A DNA stretch of 64,000 nt, taken from the NCBI GenBank assembly GCA_910577115.1, contig CAJTMC010000007.1, forward strand, positions 1-64,000. The letters run 5' to 3'. Within the stretch, counting starts at the first letter, position 1; each line of letters opens with the position of its first letter. Both the position numbers and the translations under genes were made by a program. Below the pieces are notes generated by a model. The model was not told where the DNA came from. It did not search any database and saw only the letters and a program-made list of their open reading frames with translations. Shown here in pieces: positions 53,046-61,800 of the stretch. The DNA is from an uncultured Lachnospiraceae bacterium (GTDB lineage: Bacteria > Bacillota > Clostridia > Lachnospirales > Lachnospiraceae).

Positions 53046-54083
53046 TCACATTTGCTTCTTATAATATTTGTATATTTCATCCCCCCGCACAGGCTCAAGA
53101 AATCTGCTTTCGTCCTCGTGGCGGATTATCCTGTCGTTGCCCTGTGTAATTTTTCCAATCACAGCCGAAGCAATACCGCAATCCGCAAGCGTCTTCACCA
53201 AAGCGCTTCCGTTTGGACACGTGATCAAAAGACTTCCTCCTGCCATAAGCTCATAAGGGTTCAAGTCAAAATATTCGCATACCTCTATGGTTTCCTGCCT
53301 TACAGGTATGCATTTTAAGTCTGCGACCAGTCCGACACTGTTCTTTGCAGCCAACTCCCAAAGTCCGCCAAAAATGCCGCCCTCTCCTGCTGCCTGCATA
53401 TCACTTGCGCCGGACTTCATGGCGGTGGCGGCCTCCGGCATAACAGATAAATACTGCAAGAAACCTGCCGTTTCCTGCACGATATCTGCCGGATAACGTG
53501 CCTTAAGCGTTTCCCGACTGCTCCTTGCAATCAATGCGGCGCCTTCCAGCCCAATCCATTTCGTCATCACGATATCGTCGTCCGGTGACGCACCTTTCCT
53601 TTCCACCCAACCGTTTAATGCCATGTGAATAACACAATTCGCGGTTTCCATATGCACCCAAGGCAAAACCTGCACATTCACGTTTAAAACCGGAATCCGC
53701 AGTTCGTCCGCCCGCCGCGCTGTTTCTGCAAGCATCTCGCGCACCTTAATCTCGCGCAGTTTTTCCGGCACGAAAAGAGAAATATCCGCATATGCCCAAT
53801 CGTAAGAACCCAAAATACCATTTGCCGCAATACTGTTAAGAGCCGCCTCATATGCCCTCATTACGGCATTTTTTCCGCTTGCCGACGCCTGCGCACTTGC
53901 AAATCCATTTGCAGATGTGCTCCTGTTTGCAGTATCCGCACAAGGGAAAACGGCGCAGAAATTCCCTATCTCTGCGCCATTGTAAAATTCTTTATTTTCA
54001 GTTGAATTTGTATGCGTGTTTGCCTTAATGACTTTAACGACCGAACGCTCATAAACGTCTTCGTTCAGTTTTCCGTAATTCAT
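53046..54083 (-). CDS. AIR synthase-related (HypE/PurM-like) protein
   Basis: A 345-aa protein of the PurM/HypE fold, with conserved GIFGGLWELAAKNSVGLVADL and YFDLNPYELMAGGSLLI, then VIGKITQGNDRII. Proteins annotated as 'AIR synthase' without the rest of a hydrogenase or purine operon share these blocks. The first ~70 residues are less conserved and contain a Ser/Ala-rich stretch (STSANGFASAQASASGKN). ATG 54083 has GAGGGGAATTTTTAGT before it. It may bind ATP or a nucleotide; no pathway partner is adjacent. Confidence 0.78.
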   Translation of the reverse strand: MNYGKLNEDVYERSVVKVIKANTHTNSTENKEFYNGAEIGNFCAVFPCADTANRSTSANGFASAQASASGKNAVMRAYEAALNSIAANGILGSYDWAYADISLFVPEKLREIKVREMLAETARRADELRIPVLNVNVQVLPWVHMETANCVIHMALNGWVERKGASPDDDIVMTKWIGLEGAALIARSSRETLKARYPADIVQETAGFLQYLSVMPEAATAMKSGASDMQAAGEGGIFGGLWELAAKNSVGLVADLKCIPVRQETIEVCEYFDLNPYELMAGGSLLITCPNGSALVKTLADCGIASAVIGKITQGNDRIIRHEDESRFLEPVRGDEIYKYYKKQM

Positions 54084-54118
54084 ACTAAAAATTCCCCTCA
54101 ACGTATCGAATGTATGTT

Positions 54119-55693
54119 TTATGGCGTTGCCTGCTGCTGCGCTGCCTGCTGCTGCGCCTCTAACTGGGCTTGCTGCTGTTGCTGCAATGCCTGATAATAA
54201 GCCTCCAAGTCAGCCGCCTGCTGCTGCGCTGCTGCAATCTCTGCATTGATCGCTGCCGCCTCTGCTTTGCAGGTATCAATACTTCCCGATGCGATTGCCG
54301 CCTCCATGCGTGCCGCATATGCCGGATTGTCCGTATTGGTTCCCACCGTTGCCGTCCTCGGAGACACTTTATAAGCGCTTTTATTGATAACATCGCGGCT
54401 TACTTCCACGCCGTTTTCTTCCACCACTTTCCAGAGCTGCGCCGTATATCCAATATGTGCGGACTCCACACTGATATATCCGATTCCCTGACCAGGCGCT
54501 GCCGTAATCACTTCATGGTCGGGACGTGTAACCGACAGTGTTTCGCTCACATAGGTCACCTTGCGTTTGGGATCTCTCTCCTCAACACCATATATCGTAA
54601 ACGTAATCTGCTTGCCTTCCGTAATCCCTTCTATGTATATCGGGTTATTCAGATTATTCACAAACTTAAAATCCTTGCCGGACGACTCCGCGATTGCCGC
54701 ATCCATAGATGGCTCCACGTAAGTGACAATCATCGAATGGTTGTTTCGCTCCGTCACCTCAAGCTCCGACAAAAGTACGGTATTGTAGAGCGTTGTCGAA
54801 ACCTGACAAATACCGCCTCCCAGGCTCTCAACAACCTTTCCGTTTAAATAAGAGCCTGCCGGAAAGTAACCGTTTTCTTCCGTAAAGGGCTTGATCGCCT
54901 CATAAGTAGAAAACTCGTCTCCCGGATACAGAATCGTCGAATTAATCAGCCTGCAGCCGTTCTCCACATTCTTACATCTTGCAGCGCTGCTTGTAGAGTA
55001 GCTTGTCGTAAACGTTCCAAGCACATCTGTAAGCTTTGCCAAATCCTCCGCACTTCCCTTTGGTTCTGTCACATCTACTACCAAATCAATTGCCGCGTCC
55101 TGATAGTCCCACGCATTGTCCGTAAAATATTCTGATATCTTCAACAGCGATTCTTCAATATTAACCGCCTCACCTGCCTGACCTTCCGAAATGGCAAAAG
55201 AGCCGTCAACGCGTGTCATCGTCGCATTTTTCGCCGGAATATTATACTCCGTACACTGCTCCTCAAGGATCGTTTTCACAGCATTCTCGTCAAGTGACAA
55301 TTCCAGATCGTAGACCTTATTACCCCTTTTCAAATCCTGTATTGCCATATAACGCTTGATAAAATTTCCTTTTTTGCCAACAGATGCTGCCTCTGAGAGT
55401 ACATCGGTATTTTCCCACTTCAATCCCAGCTCACCGGCCGTTACCGCCACATAGCGCTCTCCCGCCACACCTAATGTCACATTCTTACTTTTCAGGCTTT
55501 CCACAAACTGGCTGACAGCTTGTGTCGCTTCTTCGACAGTCATTCCCGAAAGGTCAACGTCGCCGACATAGACACCGCCAAGTATGGTATCGCTCTCTTC
55601 TCTCGCCTGTGCCGCAGCTTCACCAAAGCTGCCTGCAAGCACAAGCACCAATGCGAATGTCCACAGAATCTTGAAACATTTTTTCATATTCAT
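54119..55693 (-). CDS. VanW-family cell-wall protein with PG-binding domains
   Basis: A 524-aa exported protein: signal peptide (ILWTFALVLVLAGSFGEAAAQA), two PG_binding_4-type domains (about residues 35-250; GGVYVGDVDLSGMTVEEATQ), and the VanW domain (about 265-395; FTTSYSTSSAARCKNVENG, INSTILYPGDEFS, GGGICQVSTTLYN). The C-terminal Ala/Gln tail (QQQQQAQLEAQQQAAQQQ) is low-complexity. VanW's role is unresolved; the family is associated with peptidoglycan. I chose the ATG at 55693 because AAAGG lies 7 bases upstream; other in-frame ATGs lie within 20 bases. Confidence 0.85.
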   Translation of the reverse strand: MNMKKCFKILWTFALVLVLAGSFGEAAAQAREESDTILGGVYVGDVDLSGMTVEEATQAVSQFVESLKSKNVTLGVAGERYVAVTAGELGLKWENTDVLSEAASVGKKGNFIKRYMAIQDLKRGNKVYDLELSLDENAVKTILEEQCTEYNIPAKNATMTRVDGSFAISEGQAGEAVNIEESLLKISEYFTDNAWDYQDAAIDLVVDVTEPKGSAEDLAKLTDVLGTFTTSYSTSSAARCKNVENGCRLINSTILYPGDEFSTYEAIKPFTEENGYFPAGSYLNGKVVESLGGGICQVSTTLYNTVLLSELEVTERNNHSMIVTYVEPSMDAAIAESSGKDFKFVNNLNNPIYIEGITEGKQITFTIYGVEERDPKRKVTYVSETLSVTRPDHEVITAAPGQGIGYISVESAHIGYTAQLWKVVEENGVEVSRDVINKSAYKVSPRTATVGTNTDNPAYAARMEAAIASGSIDTCKAEAAAINAEIAAAQQQAADLEAYYQALQQQQQAQLEAQQQAAQQQATP

Positions 55694-55839
55694 AACCATG
55701 CCTTTCTCATGTCCGCAGTCCTTACACTGCATTTTGCTCCCCATTACTGTTATATAAATTATCGGGATATCCTCTCCAAATAATTATATCCGAATGACTT
55801 GTAATTTACATAACTAATGTATTATAATCAAATAGTATT

Positions 55840-55950
55840 CTAATAGCCCACAACGCTTGCGACTAAGGGTATTACCATACAGAGCACTAAAATAACCGCA
55901 ATGACAGCCGCGATTGTACGTTGAGTTTTTCTGTTATTCATGTTCATCAT
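55840..55950 (-). CDS. 36-aa single-membrane-span peptide
   Basis: ATG 55950 with AAAAGGGGTGAACAGCAC upstream encodes MMNMNNRKTQRTIAAVIAVI and a hydrophobic remainder ending ASVVGY; stop TAG 55842-55840. The layout (short basic N-terminus, then one ~20-residue membrane segment) matches small membrane proteins seen often in Lachnospiraceae with a KTQ(R/K)xIAAVIAxxL core. It lies about 145 bases upstream of vanW, same strand, and divergent from the TPR-like gene. Confidence 0.62.
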   Translation of the reverse strand: MMNMNNRKTQRTIAAVIAVILVLCMVIPLVASVVGY

Positions 55951-55985
55951 GTGCTGTTCACCCCTTTTCTGAAAGGATATTATAT

Positions 55986-56594
55986 ATGAATTTTTTAATC
56001 ATTACAAGTTTTTTAGCATTCTCGATTGTATTTTTTTTCGCACGTAAACGGGCAGGCCGTATTGAGGCAGCGCGTGAGCAGGAATTTTGGGACAGGGAGA
56101 AACGCGCCAACTTCACAAGGCGCAAATCCCTTGACGGATTAAACTATATCACCATTCCCGAGGAGCTTCTAAACATGGAGCCTTCCGCCACAACAGAGAA
56201 ATTAAACGCCTGTATCCGGGATTTGAACGACTTGTCCGAATACCAAATCGTCAACCTCACGGGTTACACGAATACCGACTTAAAGCTGGAATATGGTACC
56301 GCTAATATTACTATATTAAGTGACTTTGATTTACATTACACAAATCTTGTGACACTTCTGCAAAAGCTTGCGGAACTGCTCCACGAAAGCGGAGAAGACA
56401 CGCTCGCCATTGCCACGCTCGAATTTGCAGTTTCAACAGGTACCGACGTAAGCAAATCCTACTATCTGTTGGCCGATTTGTATCAGGAAGCCGGCACGCC
56501 GGAAAAAATCGCCGACCTGATTGACCAGGCGCGAAACATCAATACAATGGTCAGGGATACGATCGTCCAAAGGTTGACAGAAGTTTATCAATAA
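55986..56594 (+). CDS. membrane-anchored TPR-like protein
   Basis: A 202-aa protein with an N-terminal anchor (MNFLIITSFLAFSIVFFFAR) and a cytoplasmic region. The C-terminal half (about residues 120-200) has paired-helix repeats (LVTLLQKLAELLHESGEDTLAIATLEFAVSTG, YYLLADLYQEAGTPEKI; shown in parts) with TPR spacing. ATG 55986 follows AAAGGATATTATAT. It overlaps the convergent exonuclease gene tail to tail by 44 bases. Function unknown; similar proteins occur in other Lachnospiraceae. Confidence 0.75.
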   Translation: MNFLIITSFLAFSIVFFFARKRAGRIEAAREQEFWDREKRANFTRRKSLDGLNYITIPEELLNMEPSATTEKLNACIRDLNDLSEYQIVNLTGYTNTDLKLEYGTANITILSDFDLHYTNLVTLLQKLAELLHESGEDTLAIATLEFAVSTGTDVSKSYYLLADLYQEAGTPEKIADLIDQARNINTMVRDTIVQRLTEVYQ

Positions 56595-57330
56595 GCCGAC
56601 TGGCTTCATTTTTTGTCAATCTTTTTAAATCTGTGTTTTCTGTCGTTACATTCATAACCGGTTTTAATATCACACTGTCATTCTCGCCCGCATACGTTTC
56701 AAGGCGGTACTGCTTTGCAAGTTTTAGCAGCAGCTCGTACTGCTTTGGCGTAATCGGGCCTTCTTTTTTTACGCTATACACCAGTTCTTTTGGCTGAAAC
56801 AGCTCTGCCTCTTTTTCGGCAAAATCCTTTACAAGCCTCTGATACAGCTCATGCGTAGCAAGTGCATCGTTGAGCGCTCTGTGCGCCTGTAACTGAATTT
56901 GATAATACTCGCACAGAGAACCGAGACTTTTGCTCTCCAAACCGGCGAGAAACCGCCTTGCAATTCTAAGCGTATCGATTCCGATGCGGTCAAATTTCTT
57001 TTTCTGATTCACCGCAGCCTTTTTCACAAAAGAATAGTCAAAAATCAAATTATGTCCTAATAAAATGTCGTCACCCGCAAAGTCGATAAACAAGTCCAAC
57101 ACGTCCTCAATATAGAGCGCATTTATGACATCTGTGTCATAAATGCCCGTAAGTTCCGTTATCCGCTCGGGAAGCCCCTTTCCCGGATTGACAAACGTCG
57201 AAAAGGTATCCGTCACCTTGCCGTCCCGTACTTTTGCAGCGCCAAGCTCTATTATTTTTTCATATTTTGGATTTAATCCTGTTGTTTCTATGTCGAAAAC
57301 AACATAGTTCATTGGTATTCGCATCGTCAT
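56551..57330 (-). CDS. DEDDh 3'-5' exonuclease (DnaQ/PolC-exo type)
   Basis: A 259-aa protein: exonuclease domain (about residues 5-175) with Exo I VVFDIETTGLN, Exo II GHNLIFDYSFV and Exo III HRALNDALATHEL, the full DEDDh set. The remaining ~80 residues (KEGPITPKQYELLLKLAKQY) form a small C-terminal domain with no assigned role. It could be a proofreading-type or RNase T-like nuclease. It overlaps the GT2 gene start region by 4 bases on the upstream side (57327-57330), so it is in an operon with the glycosyltransferase. Confidence 0.88.
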   Translation of the reverse strand: MTMRIPMNYVVFDIETTGLNPKYEKIIELGAAKVRDGKVTDTFSTFVNPGKGLPERITELTGIYDTDVINALYIEDVLDLFIDFAGDDILLGHNLIFDYSFVKKAAVNQKKKFDRIGIDTLRIARRFLAGLESKSLGSLCEYYQIQLQAHRALNDALATHELYQRLVKDFAEKEAELFQPKELVYSVKKEGPITPKQYELLLKLAKQYRLETYAGENDSVILKPVMNVTTENTDLKRLTKNEASRLIDKLLSTFGRSYP

Positions 57331-58265
57331 TGTATTTTGCTCTTATATTCTGTATCAAGATAAATCAGGTTCATCTCGTAATCTTGTTTGTTTTTCTGGT
57401 TAATGGTAGAGAGAATCAGTCCTGAAAAAAATGCCTGCATTGATCCAAGATAGACAAAGCAGCAGACAATCAAAGTCGGAAACCGGTCCACATATCCCGT
57501 CGAAAAATATTCTCCCAGCACAGGTGCAAGGAATGCTGTGGAAATCAATGCAAGAACAACCGCAATCCATGTAAAAAACTTCATCGGCTTATAATTTCTG
57601 TAAAGCTTTACAATTGTCATCAGCACCTTCATGCCGTCCGAATATGTGTTCAGTTTTGATACACTGCCCTCCGGCCTGTCGCGGTATTGGATAATCACGT
57701 TTTCCACATGCATGTTTTTGTCAATGGCATGAATACTCATTTCCGTTTCAATCTCAAATCCCTTCGAAAGCACCGGAAACGATTTCACAAACTGATAGCT
57801 AAACGCACGATAACCTGTCATAATATCGCGGATATCACTCTTAAACATGCTGTTAATTGCACCGCGCACCAGTGAATTTCCAAAATTATGGAACGGACGC
57901 TTATTTTCCTCAAAATAGGAAGACGAAAGCCTGTCCCCCACTACCATGTCCGCATTCCGCTCCAAAACGGCCTCACAGAGCTTTGGCGCCTCATCGGCAG
58001 GATAGGTGTCGTCGCCATCTGTCATGATATAGCACTTTGCGTCAATCTCGCGGAACATACGCCTTATGACGTTCCCCTTTCCCTGCTGATACTCATAGCG
58101 CACCACCGCGCCCGCCTTCTTTGCAATCTCGTCCGTACCGTCTTTTGAATTATTGTCATACACATATATTGTGGCATTCGGCAAGGCTGCCTTGAAATCC
58201 ATTACCACCTTTTCAATTGTCTTACTTTCGTTATAGCATGGTATCAGCACCGCAATTTCATCCAT
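57327..58265 (-). CDS. GT2-family glycosyltransferase with two C-terminal membrane helices
   Basis: A 312-aa GT-A enzyme: AVLIPCYNESKTIEKVV, donor-binding YDNNSKDGTDE, DxD-type MTDGDDTYPAD (about residues 82-92), and acceptor block RDIMTGYRAFSYQFVKS. Two membrane helices follow at about 235-300 (FFTWIAVVLALISTAFLA). This layout matches GtrB/DPM-like polyprenyl-phosphate glycosyltransferases that make lipid-linked sugar donors. The sugar is not identifiable. Four bases of its 3' end overlap the exonuclease start. Confidence 0.9.
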   Translation of the reverse strand: MDEIAVLIPCYNESKTIEKVVMDFKAALPNATIYVYDNNSKDGTDEIAKKAGAVVRYEYQQGKGNVIRRMFREIDAKCYIMTDGDDTYPADEAPKLCEAVLERNADMVVGDRLSSSYFEENKRPFHNFGNSLVRGAINSMFKSDIRDIMTGYRAFSYQFVKSFPVLSKGFEIETEMSIHAIDKNMHVENVIIQYRDRPEGSVSKLNTYSDGMKVLMTIVKLYRNYKPMKFFTWIAVVLALISTAFLAPVLGEYFSTGYVDRFPTLIVCCFVYLGSMQAFFSGLILSTINQKNKQDYEMNLIYLDTEYKSKIQ

Positions 58266-58336
58266 GTGCCTGTCTCCTTTTTATCTCGATAATAGATTTA
58301 GTTTACCATATATCAGTTACATAATAAAGATACAAA

Positions 58337-58834
58337 TTATGTTTTTTCTTCTTTTTCCAGCTTATTTCGAATGCGCAGTTCTTTAAAAAAGGATTTTAGA
58401 AGCGCTGAACACTCCTCCTCCATTACGCCGCGCACCGCCGCTACCTGATGATTAAATTCGGGCATGTTGAGAATATTTAAAATCGAACCGGCACACCCTG
58501 CCTTCGGATTCATACATGCCATTACTACACGCGGAATGCGCGCCTGCACAATCGCCCCCGCGCACATCTGGCAAGGCTCGAGGGTGACATACATGGTACA
58601 CTCCTCAAGCCGCCAGTCGCCAATGACTTTGCTCGCGCGCTTTATCGCCGTAATCTCCGCATGGGCAAGCGTATTTTTGTCCGTATTTCTGCGGTTGTAT
58701 CCCCTGCCGATAACCTTCCCCTCATGCACAATCACACAGCCAATGGGAACCTCCCCCAAGGCATATGCCTTTTTCGCCTGTTTATAAGCAGCTTTCATAT
58801 ACTTTTCATCTTCGTTTGTCTCAACGGATCTCAT
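58337..58834 (-). CDS. tadA: tRNA adenosine(34) deaminase
   Basis: A 165-aa deaminase: ALGEVPIGCVIV, catalytic LAHAEITAIKRA (His and the proton-shuttle Glu) and zinc-binding PCQMCAGAIVQARI. It converts A34 to inosine in tRNA-Arg. The C-terminal helix ends RIRNKLEKEE. Start ATG 58834 has GGGGGTAG 12 bases upstream. It follows the cysteine protease gene by 19 bases, same strand. Confidence 0.95.
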   Translation of the reverse strand: MRSVETNEDEKYMKAAYKQAKKAYALGEVPIGCVIVHEGKVIGRGYNRRNTDKNTLAHAEITAIKRASKVIGDWRLEECTMYVTLEPCQMCAGAIVQARIPRVVMACMNPKAGCAGSILNILNMPEFNHQVAAVRGVMEEECSALLKSFFKELRIRNKLEKEEKT

Positions 58835-58853
58835 TTATCTGTCACTACCCCCT

Positions 58854-61800
58854 TCAATTTTGCCACCACCATTGAAAGGGTCTTGTCTGAATCTTAAAAC
58901 GCACTGTCTTTGTTCCGCCAAAACCACCGATTCCTGTGATATAAAGCTTCGCTGTTCCTTTATTGGTATTATTGTCATAGCCTGTAATAATATAATCCAC
59001 TCCCTCTGTCAGTCCGCTGCCATACCCATTGTATGTAACCAACACGCCGCTGGCAGAATCAGGCTTAATCGCACTGCCCGTATACGTCTGCGCCGCAACC
59101 GTCACCTTCGCTTTCGCGATATCATACGATGATATACGGTATTCTCCGCTTACCGTTCCTCTGTACGCCCCCGTTTTTGCAGCACTTACGGTAATGCGCA
59201 GTGTCGTTCCCCGCTCTACAATATCCGTTGCGCCGACAGGCTCTCCAGTCTCCGCATAGGTATACACAACAGACGCTTTGTCGTAATCTTTGCCTGCCGA
59301 CAAATTTTTCCCATCTGTATCCGTAATCACAAAGCTTGTCGTATATTTGCCCGCCTTTCCGGTATAAGTCCTGACCTTCGGCGTCAGCGTAAGATTTCCA
59401 ATATCCTGCTGTACAATGTTAAATGCAGCCTCTCGCTTACCTTTATAATATCCTTTTCCCGTAATGACCACCGTAGGCGCTTTTGCGCCTGATGCAGATG
59501 CAATCGCCTTATTATTTTTGTAAGAAACCTTATAATCAATTCCCTCTTTTAAAAGTCTGCTGCCGCATTGTACCTTTACGGCCGGTTTTGCGCCTCCCTT
59601 TGCATAGGGAACATTTCGTGTATCAAGCGTGATATGAACCAGCCGATCATTCTGCATGTTGCAGTTTATTGTAAAGGATACTTTCCTTGTCCCTTTATAA
59701 TCGTTGATTCCGCTTATGGTAACCGTCGCTTTTCCGGCGCCCTTGTTATTGTTATAAGAAAGCGTATAATCCGTACCTTCCACAAGCGTCTTTTTTCCGT
59801 CAGTGATAACAGGTTTTGGCTTTACATCTGTTCCTTCATACGTGATTGTCCCGATATTTTTAACCTTTACCTTTAAAACAGACCTTTTATCGGCATCGGA
59901 AGCAGGCTCCGGCAATATCTCAAAGGGAATCGTCTGTGTGCCGGTATAGCTGCCTTTTCCCTTAACAATTACCGCTGGTTTTTTCGATGACACAGTCTGT
60001 CCGGTTGACACTTTTACATTGTTCTTATAGCTGACCGTATAGTCTACACCTTCCGTCAAAAGCTGTTTTCCGTCATATACCGCAATATCCTGCGTTAATT
60101 TTCCCCCCGTATACGTAAGGTCTTTGACGCCTCTTACCCAAAAATCATTGTTGTACAAAAAAATGCTGCATTGTGCACTGATTTCATCAATTTGTGCTTT
60201 TAACGTAATCTCTGCCGTATCGGAATCGCGAACTACATGCATTGTATTGTCGGAAAGATAAAATGCTTCCTTGCCGTCAGTGCCATTTATGACAATCGTG
60301 TCATTTTTTTGCACCACTTCAAGCGGATTTTCATTTTCGTCAAAGGCAGTCCATACAAGCTCCTTCTCATATGGATAGTGTGCCGGTATTGGCACTATTT
60401 TAAACTCCTGTTTTGCATCTTTTATCAATGCAACCGTATCTGCGGACATCCGGAGCGCTTTCAGAACAGGTTTCGTAAGAATCCTTTCCGCCGTTGTCTG
60501 TTCCGGATCAGAGCTTAAGCCGTTCATCGTGACAATGACCTTATAGCAATAAGAAGTGTCGGGAGCCGCCGTATTGTCAATATACTGCCTGTCCGTAATT
60601 TGATCCGCTATGCACGCATAGCTGCCTGCCTCTTGCTTTGACGCCGCACTTCTATAAACTGCGTAGGACTGTGCATTTTCCACCGTATCCCATGACAGGC
60701 TGACGCGTGTCCGATTGTTTTCGCGTTTTAACTCCGTTATTTCCGAAATCTTCACAGGTTCCGGTAAGACTTCTACGGTTGCCGCATCAGATGGTGATAT
60801 TACGGCTCTGCTCTTATCTTCTGCCGTATAATAAGAAAGAATACGGTATTGATAGCGATTTCCTCTCTGCACGTTTTTATCCGCATACGCCGTCACAGCA
60901 CCGCCTTCTATCGCGGTAATCTCAGAAAACTTGCCGGCATTGTCGCTGCGCTCGAGCAGATACCCTTCCGCGCCTTTTGCTTCCTTCCACGCAAGATTTA
61001 CGCCGCTTTCCTCCGTATACTGCGCTGTTTCAATTATGGCAGCTTCCGGAAATGTTAAAATTTTATCATACTTTACAGGCTTTCCTTCTACCGGCTCTCC
61101 ATTATGATCAATCGCGATTGGAAGCAGACTGTAATAATACGTTTTTCCTTTATATACCTTGTCATAATAATGCAATGCTTCCGCATTCGTATCCGCAGTA
61201 ACCTCTGCAATCCGTTCGCCGTCGTCGGACAGATTTTCGCTCCTGTAAATTGCTATTTTTTCAGCGCCCAAACCGCCGCTCCACGTAAGCGCGGTTGTGT
61301 TTGCATAATCATATTCAATACTTTCAATGACGAGTGCGTCCGGCACCAGTCGAAACGTAATCGTTGTTGAGGTGTCAATCACCTTGCCCGCTGCATCATA
61401 TGCGTTTACATAGTACTGATGTTCGTCGCATGGCAGATAAGATGCACTGTTCATGGACATCAACGCTTTCACGTCATTGACTGTCGCAGAAAATGTTTTT
61501 CCGTTTACCTTATGAAAAAGTTTATAGGATACCGCGCCCTTTACGGGAAGCCATTCAAAATATGCCCGATAATAGCTGTTCTGCGTCCAGATTAAGTTCC
61601 TATAAATGCATGCCTCTCCCCACTGTGTCTGCTCACCGTCGTGCACTGCACACATCTTGTAGGTATAATTTCCCAATTCCCAGCCGTCCGTATCAATCGT
61701 GTAAGAATGTTCCTCACCCGCCGCAAAATCCGCCACATGCACCTCTTTGCCGCCTTCACTCCCGTCGCCGGAAAGCTGCCAAAGCTCATAGCTGTCCGCT

